From Candidatus Uhrbacteria bacterium (GTDB lineage Bacteria; Patescibacteriota; Patescibacteriia; 2-12-FULL-60-25), in contig JAUSEV010000048.1 in assembly GCA_030649995.1 (NCBI GenBank), forward strand, positions 1-64,000: DNA of 64,000 nt, read 5' to 3'. The notes under the pieces were generated by a model that saw nothing but the letters and a program-made list of their open reading frames with translations, made no database searches and was not told where the DNA came from. Position numbers and translations under genes: made by a program. This document shows positions 25,831 to 33,972 of the stretch, in pieces; the first letter of the stretch is position 1, and every line of letters starts with the position of its first letter.

Positions 25831-26451
25831 ATGAATAAATTTCTCCGCTTCTGTATTTTTCTTGGTGCCATGGTTATTGCGATACCAACTTTGATGATCG
25901 CGGATGTGCAGCTGCGTTACATCAATCGGATGCATTATGAGTCGGTGTCGCCAAAACAACGGGCGTGGACGACGGCATTGGTTTTGGGAGCCAGCATCAA
26001 AGGAAAGGGCGTGCCATCTGAAGCACTTCAAGATCGACTGGATACGGGAATATGGTTATATAAAACGCGTAGCGCTGGACGCATCTTGATCACCGGCGAT
26101 GACGGAAGACATGAAGTGGATGAAATTTCCACCATGAAACAATATCTTTTCGCAAATAACATTCCTGAATCTGATCTTCTCGCAGACGGCGAAGGTTATC
26201 GTACCTATGAAAGCTGTAAACGCGCACGACAGGTAGCAACATCAACTAAAACCTTTGTGGTGGTTACCCAGCGCTTCCATCTTGGACGAGCATTGTATTT
26301 GTGCAATAAAATGGGCGTGGACGCGTTTGGAAGCGTGGCGGATCGGCAATCCTATCGGCGCATTAAGTACTTTTGGATTCGTGATATGTTTGCGAGTGTC
26401 AAAGCCTGGTGGGACATCAATATTGACGCCCCGAAGTCGCCAGTATCCTGA
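25831..26451 (+). CDS. DUF218/SanA-like membrane-anchored protein
   Basis: The 206-residue protein begins with one TM helix (about residues 5-25) and continues with the DUF218 (YdcF/SanA) fold: ALVLGASIKGKGVPSEALQDRLDTG, ILITGDDGRHEVDEISTMKQYL, YRTYESCKRAR and VVVTQRFHLGRALYLC. In E. coli SanA affects envelope permeability, and other family members act in envelope biogenesis. The catalytic reaction is not established. It stands alone between repeats. Confidence 0.85.
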   Translation: MNKFLRFCIFLGAMVIAIPTLMIADVQLRYINRMHYESVSPKQRAWTTALVLGASIKGKGVPSEALQDRLDTGIWLYKTRSAGRILITGDDGRHEVDEISTMKQYLFANNIPESDLLADGEGYRTYESCKRARQVATSTKTFVVVTQRFHLGRALYLCNKMGVDAFGSVADRQSYRRIKYFWIRDMFASVKAWWDINIDAPKSPVS

Positions 26452-26471
26452 TCTATCTTGAAAATTGAACA

Positions 26472-26708
26472 CTACGCTCGCGCCAGTTCTCTGCGAAACA
26501 AGCGCACGAGATCGGTATATTGATCAGTCAGCTTTGCGTCAAGATAATCTTTGCTAACCATGCGCGTTTCAAATTTTGCGAATTCACGAGCTAATTCCTG
26601 TTTTGTAACCATTTCTGATCGAATCGTCTTAAATTGTTCATCAACATGAGACGCGAATGCGTTCATCGCATCTAACAGATCCTGAAGTGTCGGCTCGGAT
26701 GAGGGCAT
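26472..26708 (-). CDS. hypothetical small coiled-coil protein
   Basis: A 78-residue, wholly helical protein whose heptad pattern (MNAFASHVDEQFKTIRSEM ... EFAKFETRM) suggests a coiled coil. Similar short proteins with 'LL.AI..F...VD..F' openings are frequent in CPR genomes. No function can be given. It faces the DUF218 gene tail to tail. Confidence 0.65.
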   Translation of the reverse strand: MPSSEPTLQDLLDAMNAFASHVDEQFKTIRSEMVTKQELAREFAKFETRMVSKDYLDAKLTDQYTDLVRLFRRELARA

Positions 26709-26938
26709 AAAAAAGAGGGGATAATGAATTATAGTATACCCCGTTCCATGAATTTAAAACCCTGTCAAGATGTGGATAAATCATTTTTGATAAAATTTTA
26801 GCCCCTCTGGACAAGCTTCCCATTCTTTGCTACGCTGGTTTTGTTACGCAAATCACTCACGAATTTGCTAGAAGATTCGCCGACGCGCGCGTAGCCAATT
26901 CTTATTCACGACATCATAAGGACCACAAGATTTACACG

Positions 26939-27010
26939 ATGAACCTCGCGTTTTTACGCAACGTGATGTTTGGAATTGGCCGAACGTTGGCGAGTTGTTT
27001 GAGATTTTAA
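26939..27010 (+). CDS. putative 23-codon leader peptide of the ABC exporter
   Basis: An ATG-to-TAA ORF encodes a hydrophobic, basic peptide beginning MNLAFLRNVMFGIGR. It ends 20 bases before an intrinsic terminator that lies directly upstream of the ABC exporter gene. Bases 26986-26994 (GTTGGCGAG) near its 3' end can pair with the left arm of the terminator (27035-27043). This layout suggests ribosome-controlled attenuation. AAGGA lies about 20 bases upstream, rather far for a ribosome-binding site. No clear promoter was found at 26709-26938, which otherwise holds no gene. Confidence 0.5.
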   Translation: MNLAFLRNVMFGIGRTLASCLRF

Positions 27011-27028
27011 TCAACCATTTGAAATCTT

Positions 27029-27060
27029 AAATCCCTCGCTAACTGGCGAGGGATTTTTTT
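27029..27060 (+). terminator. intrinsic terminator / candidate attenuator before the ABC gene
   Basis: ATCCCTCGC (27031-27039) pairs with GCGAGGGAT (27046-27054) and is followed by seven T residues. Only about 40 bases separate it from the ABC exporter ATG, too few for a separate recognisable promoter, so the exporter mRNA must usually read through it. Confidence 0.85.
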
Positions 27061-27099
27061 CATCTCACACCGAACCTTGAAAACCGAAAGGGAAATGCC

Positions 27100-28953
27100 A
27101 TGGACGCGGAATCGGAAAACTGGAAAGACTATCACAAAGGCGTCGGGGAAATCCTCCATGTGTACCGTTGGATCTGGAAGGAGTTGTTGAACCAGGAAAG
27201 CCGTCGGCTGCTCCGGCCGATCATGCTGTTCACGGTGTTTGGGAATGCGCTCGCCATGCTGGTGCCTTGGGTGTTTGGTCAACTGATCGATCAGGTGCGT
27301 ACGCATAAGCTCCAGACGACCGTTCTTCTTCTGGGAGGATTTGCCGCGGCAAAGTTTCTCCACAAGCGGTGCGGTCATTACGTGGGATGCGCGCGGGAGA
27401 TGTTTTTCGGGGCGAGCCGCGGCAGCGTCGATGAGGCGACGAATCGTCTGTTCTTCGAAAAATCCTTGGGGCAAATGCTGCAAGATCATGACCAGTTGTC
27501 TGCGGCAAACCTGAACAAGGGAAGAAATCAGCTCTATCAGATCATGGATCTCTTACTGTTTGAAGGCGTCGAGACGGCACTCATGCTCCTCATGGCGTTC
27601 GTCTGTTTGTGGATACTCCATCCGCTCTCCGGCGCGATCGTGACGACGGTATTCTTCATCTTCTTTTTGTGGTCGCGCTTCTTGCATCGTAAAATCGCAG
27701 AGGTCTGCGTGCCTATTGATGTGGCCTTTCGTTGGCTGGAACGCCATCGCACCGAAACATGGGATAAGGTAGAAAAAATCAAAACCGGCGGCAAAGAAGA
27801 AGAAGAGGTCAGCTTCATGGCTCATCGGTTTCGAGAAATCCTGACTAAGGATCGTTCCTTCTGGCTGTGGTTCATCAAACAACTGACACGACGGAGTATG
27901 TTAAATGATCTGGCTCTGCTTGCAATCGTCATGATTGGCAGTTGGCACATGTGGCGCGGTGAATGGAGTTTGGGATTGTTTTATCCGGTGTATACATGGT
28001 CTTGTCTCATGGTTGACAGCTTCGAACGGATGAGCCGGATTGAACAGCGGATCAGCTGGAGTTTTCCATCGGTCAGCTCACTCAAAGAAACGCTAACCAT
28101 GAAGCCGGATATTCGTGATACTGCCAATGCCATCGAACCGGATGTCGCAGAAGGCGTGCATGTTGAGGTTTTACACGTCTCACACGCCTACCGTTTGCGG
28201 ACCAATGACCAAGCGCGGCACGCGGTTCTCTCGGATGTGAGTTTTACGATTGAACCCGGCGAAGTGGTGGCACTCTTGGGTCCGAGCGGAGCAGGGAAAT
28301 CGACGCTCATGCGTCTCATCCAGCGCGGGATGGATCCGGAACAAGGCGCCATCTTTGTGAACGGTCATGACCTGCGGAACCTACGGCTTCGTTCATGGCT
28401 CATGAATACCGGTTATATCCCGCAACAACCAATCATCCTGACAGGCACCATCCGTTCCAATCTTCTGTACGGTCTGGATCCGGATGCTCGGACACGAGTG
28501 AGTGACGAAGAGCTGCTTAAACTCATGCGTGAGTTGCGTATCGATTTCGGCGGACGTTTGACTCATGGGCTGGAAACTCCGGTGGGGGAACGGGGGATCA
28601 AGCTCTCCGGTGGAGAGGCGCAGCGTTTGAGTATCGGTTCGGCCGTAGCCAAGCGACCACGATTCATGTTGATCGACGAGGCTACGAGCTCGCTCGATTC
28701 AACCACGGAAAAAGAAGTACAGATCGGCTTGGCCAGAGCTCTTCAAGGGAGAGTGAGCGCACTCGTGATCGCGCATCGGTTGAGTACAGTGCGTCACATC
28801 TGCAACAAGTTTGTGGTACTCAAGCGCGTGGATGATCTCGGAGAAGGGGAGTCGCAGGTCGAAGCGGTCGCCAACTCGTTCGAAAATCTGTATCCCATCT
28901 CTCGAACCTTCCGCAGTCTGGCAGATGATCAGGGAATCATCATCGCACTTTAA
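27100..28953 (+). CDS. ABC transporter, fused permease and ATPase (exporter type)
   Basis: The 617-residue protein is a half-size ABC exporter: an N-terminal membrane domain with about six TM segments (to about residue 330) and a C-terminal ATPase. Walker A is LLGPSGAGKST near residue 392, the signature LSGGEAQRLSIG near 502, and Walker B FMLIDEATSSLD near 522, with the H-loop in IAHRLST. The substrate is unknown; lipid, peptide or drug are all possible. GGGAAA precedes the ATG, and the upstream leader ORF and terminator suggest attenuation. Its own terminator follows. Confidence 0.9.
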   Translation: MDAESENWKDYHKGVGEILHVYRWIWKELLNQESRRLLRPIMLFTVFGNALAMLVPWVFGQLIDQVRTHKLQTTVLLLGGFAAAKFLHKRCGHYVGCAREMFFGASRGSVDEATNRLFFEKSLGQMLQDHDQLSAANLNKGRNQLYQIMDLLLFEGVETALMLLMAFVCLWILHPLSGAIVTTVFFIFFLWSRFLHRKIAEVCVPIDVAFRWLERHRTETWDKVEKIKTGGKEEEEVSFMAHRFREILTKDRSFWLWFIKQLTRRSMLNDLALLAIVMIGSWHMWRGEWSLGLFYPVYTWSCLMVDSFERMSRIEQRISWSFPSVSSLKETLTMKPDIRDTANAIEPDVAEGVHVEVLHVSHAYRLRTNDQARHAVLSDVSFTIEPGEVVALLGPSGAGKSTLMRLIQRGMDPEQGAIFVNGHDLRNLRLRSWLMNTGYIPQQPIILTGTIRSNLLYGLDPDARTRVSDEELLKLMRELRIDFGGRLTHGLETPVGERGIKLSGGEAQRLSIGSAVAKRPRFMLIDEATSSLDSTTEKEVQIGLARALQGRVSALVIAHRLSTVRHICNKFVVLKRVDDLGEGESQVEAVANSFENLYPISRTFRSLADDQGIIIAL

Positions 28954-28961
28954 ACACATCG

Positions 28962-28991
28962 TCCGACAGACACTCTCTGTCGGATTTTTTT
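28962..28991 (+). terminator. intrinsic terminator of the ABC exporter gene
   Basis: TCCGACAGA and TCTGTCGGA form a perfect 9-bp stem around CACTC, followed by seven T residues. A second hairpin, AAGACC-CTTAA-GGTCTT with a T run, follows at 29048-29069. Confidence 0.9.
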
Positions 28992-29047
28992 GTTGTGAGA
29001 GGGGATGATGAAAGGATGAAGAAGAAGCGTCGCACAATATACCTTAG

Positions 29048-29069
29048 AAGACCCTTAAGGTCTTTTTTT
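29048..29069 (+). terminator. second hairpin terminator downstream of the ABC gene
   Basis: AAGACC/GGTCTT with a five-base loop runs into seven T residues. It may back up the terminator at 28962. Confidence 0.65.
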
Positions 29070-29076
29070 CAAATAT

Positions 29077-29112
29077 ACTCATTACTCATTACGCATTCCG
29101 CATTACGCATTT
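29077..29112. repeat. heptamer repeat before the 3' end of ftsQ
   Basis: ACTCATT, ACTCATT, ACGCATT, CCGCATT and ACGCATT repeat with 7-base spacing. The inverted partner seen at other heptamer loci is missing here. Confidence 0.75.
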
Positions 29113-29116
29113 GTAT

Positions 29117-29947
29117 CTACTTCACATACACTTTCCCCGGTATTCTCACATCAATATATTGTATGGCCTTCATATTTTTCGGTTGCGACTTTTTAAACAT
29201 CAGATACGCGCGAATTTGCGGCCCTATGGGTTCCATGACATCAATCACCACCGATTCCCCTTCCGCGCTCTTTAAAATCGCCCTGCTGCTCGTTGAGGTC
29301 TTTGGTAGATCAAACTCACGGTACTTCATACCCTCTAAAATCGTTTCAGACGCGATTTGGAGCCATGCCTTGACGGTTGAGGCATCAGCCACGCTCTGAC
29401 CTATAACCACGCGATCATCCAGATCGCGATGGAACATAGGCGGATCATCGGGAGTCGGTAGCTTAGATCCAAGAATTCGCGCCTGCGCCCGTTGCCGCTC
29501 GTCCGGCATCAGCTCGTGTAAAACCGTCCCTTGCAGATCAACCCATACATATTGCTGATGAGAATGAAAAATAAATTTACGCGTCTGCTCTTCCATCTTG
29601 AGTCGTAAAACGTTGAGATAGGTTTTATCCACAGAAGCGTTGGTCACGAACAACCGCTGACTTAGCTCATGAATGAGACGCGGCCTATCAACAAACCAAG
29701 CGTGACGCGCAGGCCAAGGCCGCCACGCAGGTCGCTCATCCAAAATTTGCAGCACTTCCCTACTGACATCGATGGCATCAAGTGATCGTGCGCCCTGAAC
29801 CTCAACGCTGTTGATCACAAACAGATCGCTCATGAAAAGAATGTATAGCCAACCGATGAGAGCGATGGCGCCCAAAAAATAAAATACGCCTCGCGTGCCG
29901 GAGCGCGGTTGAGAATGATCGCGAAACGTCCCCTCTGGTTTTTCCAT
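29117..29947 (-). CDS. ftsQ: FtsQ/DivIB-type cell division protein
   Basis: The 276-residue protein has a cytoplasmic N-terminus, one TM helix (about residues 20-42) and an extracytoplasmic POTRA-like segment (FVINSVEVQGARSLDAIDVSREVLQIL), followed by a beta domain with YVWVDLQGTVLHEL. This is the FtsQ/DivIB layout of the divisome protein that links FtsB/FtsL to FtsW/FtsI. ftsB (60.4 kb) and ftsW (10.7 kb) are encoded elsewhere in the window. Sequence similarity is weak, so the call rests mainly on architecture. Confidence 0.75.
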   Translation of the reverse strand: MEKPEGTFRDHSQPRSGTRGVFYFLGAIALIGWLYILFMSDLFVINSVEVQGARSLDAIDVSREVLQILDERPAWRPWPARHAWFVDRPRLIHELSQRLFVTNASVDKTYLNVLRLKMEEQTRKFIFHSHQQYVWVDLQGTVLHELMPDERQRAQARILGSKLPTPDDPPMFHRDLDDRVVIGQSVADASTVKAWLQIASETILEGMKYREFDLPKTSTSSRAILKSAEGESVVIDVMEPIGPQIRAYLMFKKSQPKNMKAIQYIDVRIPGKVYVK

Positions 29948-29970
29948 GTGACCCCCATTTTAACATATCT

Positions 29971-30060
29971 TGTCATTGCGAGGAGGAGTCTGCGACGACG
30001 AAGCAATCTCTCAGTAACCAAGAGATTGCCGCGCTTCGTATGACTTCGCTCGCAATGACA
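29971..30060. repeat. family B palindromic repeat between serS and ftsQ
   Basis: TGTCATTGCGAGGAGGAG and TCGCTCGCAATGACA ends with inner GCAATCTC/GAGATTGC arms; about 90 bases. It matches the copies at 22559, 49955 and 53097. Confidence 0.9.
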
Positions 30061-30075
30061 AAGATTTGATGCTTT

Positions 30076-31335
30076 CTATCCAATCTTCTTGAATCCGCAG
30101 TATTTTTGCAAAACTTTTGGAATTTTGATGGAGCCGTCGGCTTGTTGGTGACTTTCGAGAATTGACAATAATGCCCGTGGCGTGGCAACGACCGTGCCAT
30201 TCAATGTGTGAAGAAAATCTTTGTTGCTTGATCTGATATTCAATCCGCGCGCTTGAAAGTCAAGACAGTTGGATGTGCTTGTGACCTCTCCCCATCCTCC
30301 TTGACCCTCATTTTTGCCCCACATCCACGCTTCCAGATCGTACCGACGATAATCAGATCCGCCAAGATCGCCGGTACAACAATCAACGACGCGAAACGGA
30401 ATTTCCAAACTTTTCCAAAATAATTCTTCCAGACGCAAAAATTCAAGATGAATCGCTTCAGATTGATCCGGCGCGCTAAAAGCGAACATCTCCACTTTGG
30501 AAAATTGATGCACGCGATAGAGTCCATACGATTCACGACCATACGTTCCGGCTTCGCGACGAAAGCAGTGTGAGAGCGCCACGTATTTTTTTGGCAGTTC
30601 ATCGGCACGCAAAACTTCGTTCATGTGATATCCGAGAACCGTCGCCTCGGAAGAACCGATGAGCGCCAAATCCTCACCCTCGATGTAATACACCTGTTTT
30701 TCCGGACCGCGCGGTAAAAACCCTTTACCGACCATCACTTCTTCTTTGGCAAAATCAGGGGTCATCAAAAACGTAAAACCTTCGCGTATGGCAAAATCAA
30801 TGCCGTAGCGGATCAACGCCTGTTCAAGAATCGCGAGCTTTCCTTTCAAAAAATAAAATTTCGCGCCAGCAACTTTTGCGCCGCGTTCAAAATCCATCAA
30901 ATCATGTTGCGCCGCAAGCTCCACGTGCGACTTGGGTTGAAATTTCGGTTTGATGACATTGCCTACGATCTTCCATTCGCGATTATCAGCATCCGTCTCC
31001 CCTCTTGGCGTGTCCGGGTGTGTCAAATTTGGAACTTGCAATAATAAAACGTGGAGCGATTCTTCCGCTGTTTTCAGTTTTGGTTCAAGTTCGACAATAT
31101 TTTCTTTAACTTTTTTCCCTTGGTTTATCAACCCCTCACGCTCCCCCGCTTTTGCCGCCTTCATCTTTTCCGCGATCTCATTCCGTTCTTGACGCAACAA
31201 CTCTACGCGACGCATCAACTCCAATCGCTCACCGTCAAGTCGCAACAACTCATCAACATCAACTTCAATACGACGTGCGGCACAATTTTCCTTTACCTCT
31301 TCCGCATGTTCACGGATGTATTTTATATCAAGCAT
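30076..31335 (-). CDS. serS: seryl-tRNA synthetase
   Basis: SerRS charges tRNA-Ser, a class II enzyme. The N-terminal antiparallel coiled-coil arm (about residues 25-100) is followed by the catalytic domain with class II motif 2 in SHCFRREAGTYGRESYGLYRVHQF and motif 3 in NGTVVATPRALLSILESHQ. The 419-residue length is normal and no repeat insertion is obvious, in contrast with argS, tyrS and valS. Four bases separate it from the upstream nucleotidyltransferase gene. Confidence 0.96.
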   Translation of the reverse strand: MLDIKYIREHAEEVKENCAARRIEVDVDELLRLDGERLELMRRVELLRQERNEIAEKMKAAKAGEREGLINQGKKVKENIVELEPKLKTAEESLHVLLLQVPNLTHPDTPRGETDADNREWKIVGNVIKPKFQPKSHVELAAQHDLMDFERGAKVAGAKFYFLKGKLAILEQALIRYGIDFAIREGFTFLMTPDFAKEEVMVGKGFLPRGPEKQVYYIEGEDLALIGSSEATVLGYHMNEVLRADELPKKYVALSHCFRREAGTYGRESYGLYRVHQFSKVEMFAFSAPDQSEAIHLEFLRLEELFWKSLEIPFRVVDCCTGDLGGSDYRRYDLEAWMWGKNEGQGGWGEVTSTSNCLDFQARGLNIRSSNKDFLHTLNGTVVATPRALLSILESHQQADGSIKIPKVLQKYCGFKKIG

Positions 31336-31338
31336 AGA

Positions 31339-31806
31339 TTAAGGAAAGGTCATTCCTGCGGAGGCAGGAATCCATCCGATGGATCCCCGGGTCTCGTCGG
31401 ACTCGCCCGAGGATGACAGAAGAGAAGATTTAAATTTTTCCGGATGGAATGGAGCGGCGCGATGAACTTTGACGGTCAGTCCGCGCATCAACAGCTCTTC
31501 GGCTAATCGATGGGTGAACGCGGTTTGATCATATCCGAGCAAAATCACGTCCGGACAAACCTGTTCGATGATCTGATATTTGTCGCCAGGAAAACCGAGC
31601 AACGCTCGATCAACCAACGGATGTTCGGCAACAGTCATCAATCGTTCATCCTGATTTTTTATTGCTGACCGTCCTTTGACTTCACGCACGGTATCATCGC
31701 GCGCGACCACGACGACCAGATAATCCGCCAACGCCTTGGCTTGTCGAAAATAATCAACATGACCGTCATGCAGTCCATCGAAGGTTCCAAAACATATGAC
31801 GATCAT
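31339..31806 (-). CDS. cytidylyltransferase-like nucleotidyltransferase with repeat-derived C-terminus
   Basis: The 155-residue protein belongs to the HxGH nucleotidyltransferase family: CFGTFDGLHDGHVDYFRQAKA at the N-terminus contains the nucleotide-binding HDGH. The segment RSAIKNQDERLMTVAEHPLVDRALLG resembles the glycerol-3-phosphate cytidylyltransferase and RibL FAD-synthase group; the true substrate is uncertain. The last 25 or so residues (GESDETRGSIGWIPASAGM...) are encoded by a family C repeat and are unlikely to be ancestral. It lies between lysS and serS, probably in one operon. Confidence 0.82.
   Translation of the reverse strand: MIVICFGTFDGLHDGHVDYFRQAKALADYLVVVVARDDTVREVKGRSAIKNQDERLMTVAEHPLVDRALLGFPGDKYQIIEQVCPDVILLGYDQTAFTHRLAEELLMRGLTVKVHRAAPFHPEKFKSSLLSSSGESDETRGSIGWIPASAGMTFP
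31349..31420. repeat. family C repeat forming the 3' end of the nucleotidyltransferase gene
   Basis: GTCATTCCTGCGGAGGCAGGAATCCATC joined to GGATCCCCGGGTCTCG...CCCGAGGATGACAG. The inverted equivalent is at 47130-47203. Here it is translated on the minus strand as the C-terminal tail. Confidence 0.9.
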
Positions 31807-31807
31807 A

Positions 31808-31867
31808 TCGAGAATAGATAATAGAGAATAGATAATCGATTTTCCATTTTCTATTATCCATTATCTT
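31808..31867. repeat. heptamer-repeat palindrome at the 3' end of lysS
   Basis: GAGAATA/GATAATA units with 7-base spacing form the left half and TCTATTATCCATTATC the inverted right half. The last residues of LysRS (QDNG) and its TAA stop are encoded within it. Confidence 0.85.
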
Positions 31868-33338
31868 GAGTTAAGGGTCGCAGCGTGGGAAACGCGATCA
31901 CTTCTTTGATGTTTTTTGCGCCGGTCAACAGCATCGCCATACGATCAACGCCGATCCCCAATCCGCATGTCGGCGGCATACCATGTTTCATGGCCTCGAG
32001 ATAATCCTCATCGGTTTGATGTGCCTCATCAAATCCGGCCGCTTCTTTTTTCTTTTCTTCGACGAACCGACGCTCCAAATCCAGCGGATCGTTCAGTTCG
32101 GAATAATTATTTCCCAGCTCGCTGCCCAGCGCGAAAATTTCGAACCGTTCAGTGAAACGTCCATCGGCACACTTTTTTGCGAGCGGCGATACTTCCACGG
32201 GATAATCGTAGATGATGGTGGGTTGAATCAATTTTTCCTCCACCAATTCTTCAAAAGCAAACGCGATGACCTCGCCGACGCTCTGCATGCGATCAAGATC
32301 ACTTTGTTTTTTTGCCGTCAATCGAGGGCTTAAATTTTGTTTGGCTTGATCGATCGTCTGCCAATCGCTCACATCCAACCCCCCAATTTCTTGAACGGCA
32401 TCCACCAAACGAAATCGCTTCCACGGTCGCTTGACGTTGATGGTAACATCGTCATGTACGATTTCTGTGCCACCCAAAACCTGTAACGCAACCTGCTCAA
32501 AAATTTCTTCGGTGATGTCCATGCCAAAACGATAATCCTGATAAGCGATTTGCGCTTCAAACATGGTGAACTCGGGATTGTGGTCGTGGTCGATTCCCTC
32601 GTTGCGAAAAACTTTTGTGATTTCGTACACTCGCTCCACGCCGCCGACCATCAACCGTTTGAGGTACATCTCGTCGGAGATGCGCAAATAAAAATCCACG
32701 TCCAAAGCGTTGTGATGCGTTTTAAACGGTCGCGCAAACCCTCCACCATAGATCGGCTGGAGCGTCGGCGTTTCCACTTCCAAAAATCCGCGCGCATCCA
32801 AAAATTGACGCATGGCGGAGATAATTTTTGAGCGCGCCACCAAACGTTCTCGCACCTCCTCGTTCATGATCAGATCCAAATATCGCTTGCGATAACGCAA
32901 CTCCACATCTTGCAGCCCGTGCCACTTTTCCGGCAGCGGCAAAAGCGCCTTGGTTAAGATTGTCCAGCTTTTGACCTCCAACGTTTTCTCACCGCGCTTG
33001 GTCAAAAACACTGTGCCCGTCACTTCGACAATATCCCCCGGATCAATCAAATCGCGAAAGAGTTCAAAAACGTTTTTTTCCAAATGGTCTTCTTTGAACG
33101 CGATCTGGATTTTTGCGCCGCCATCCGTGAGATCGGCAAACATCATGCCACCATGCACGCGAATGGTTAGCACGCGACCGGCAAGCGTGATGGTTGTCCC
33201 CTGCTTCATCAATTCGCCAAAACGTTCCACCGCTTGCGCGCACGAAGTATCGCGTTTCGAATCCGCCGGGTATGGATCTATTCCCAGCTCCTCAAGCTTC
33301 TGCAATTTTTCCCGCCGTACGCGCGCTTCGTCGATCAT
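31854..33338 (-). CDS. lysS: lysyl-tRNA synthetase, class II
   Basis: LysRS charges tRNA-Lys. An N-terminal OB-fold anticodon-binding domain (about residues 50-150, TLAGRVLTIRVHGGMMFADL) precedes the class II core with motif 2 in VFRNEGIDHDHNPEFTMFEAQIAYQDY and motif 3 in CGLGIGVDRMAMLLTG. The length, 494 residues, is typical. The final codons and stop fall within a heptamer repeat, and another heptamer repeat lies immediately upstream of its start. Confidence 0.96.
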   Translation of the reverse strand: MIDEARVRREKLQKLEELGIDPYPADSKRDTSCAQAVERFGELMKQGTTITLAGRVLTIRVHGGMMFADLTDGGAKIQIAFKEDHLEKNVFELFRDLIDPGDIVEVTGTVFLTKRGEKTLEVKSWTILTKALLPLPEKWHGLQDVELRYRKRYLDLIMNEEVRERLVARSKIISAMRQFLDARGFLEVETPTLQPIYGGGFARPFKTHHNALDVDFYLRISDEMYLKRLMVGGVERVYEITKVFRNEGIDHDHNPEFTMFEAQIAYQDYRFGMDITEEIFEQVALQVLGGTEIVHDDVTINVKRPWKRFRLVDAVQEIGGLDVSDWQTIDQAKQNLSPRLTAKKQSDLDRMQSVGEVIAFAFEELVEEKLIQPTIIYDYPVEVSPLAKKCADGRFTERFEIFALGSELGNNYSELNDPLDLERRFVEEKKKEAAGFDEAHQTDEDYLEAMKHGMPPTCGLGIGVDRMAMLLTGAKNIKEVIAFPTLRPLTQDNG

Positions 33339-33340
33339 AG

Positions 33341-33378
33341 GAGTAATGAGTAACTCGTAACTAGTAATTCGTCATTCG
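33341..33378. repeat. heptamer repeat upstream of lysS
   Basis: GAGTAAT, GAGTAAC, TCGTAAC, TAGTAAT, TCGTCAT repeat every seven bases, ending two bases before the lysS start codon (minus strand). It occupies the greA-lysS gap where a ribosome-binding site would be expected. Confidence 0.8.
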
Positions 33379-33387
33379 ATTGATAAT

Positions 33388-33852
33388 TTAGGAAATGGAA
33401 ACAATGACGTATTCCGTCTCGCCTTTGGGCGTTGTTACCAAAACCGTTTCTTTTAACTTGGCTCCCAAAAGAGCGCTGCCGATGGGTGACTCATTGGAAA
33501 TTTTTCCCGTCGTTGGATCAGCCTCGCTTGATCCGACGATGGTAAATGTTTTTTCTTTTCCATCCACGTTGACGACGATCGTCGAACCTACGCGCACGAC
33601 TCCCTTGGCTCCTTTTTCCTCTTCAATCAACGCCACGTTTTTTAACATCTCGTCCAATTCCATTATTCGACCTTCAATAAAGGCCAGATGATCTTTGGCT
33701 TCATGATACTCGGCATTTTCCGAAAGGTCCCCAAGAGCCTTGGCCGTTTCGATGCGTGATGCCGCCTCTCGCCGCGCCACCGTTTTGAGTTGATGGAATT
33801 CCTGCTGAAGCTTTTCCAACCCTTCCGCGCTCATGTATTGCAGCTTTGACAT
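33388..33852 (-). CDS. greA: transcription elongation factor GreA
   Basis: GreA rescues backtracked RNA polymerase by stimulating transcript cleavage. The 154-residue protein has the N-terminal coiled coil with the acidic tip (AKALGDLSENAEYHEAKDHLAFIEGRI) and the C-terminal FKBP-like domain (TFTIVGSSEADPTTGKISNESPIGSALLG). Length and order are normal. It precedes lysS in the same direction, as in many bacteria. Confidence 0.95.
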   Translation of the reverse strand: MSKLQYMSAEGLEKLQQEFHQLKTVARREAASRIETAKALGDLSENAEYHEAKDHLAFIEGRIMELDEMLKNVALIEEEKGAKGVVRVGSTIVVNVDGKEKTFTIVGSSEADPTTGKISNESPIGSALLGAKLKETVLVTTPKGETEYVIVSIS

Positions 33853-33972
33853 AAAGAGAAGTGTATAACAGAAACGAAGAATTGAGAATAAAACGGGCGA
33901 CCCCGCCTCTCACGAGAGGCGGGGCGCACCCTAATATCAATTAAGATATCGAGCCGCCGGATGGCTGTCAAA

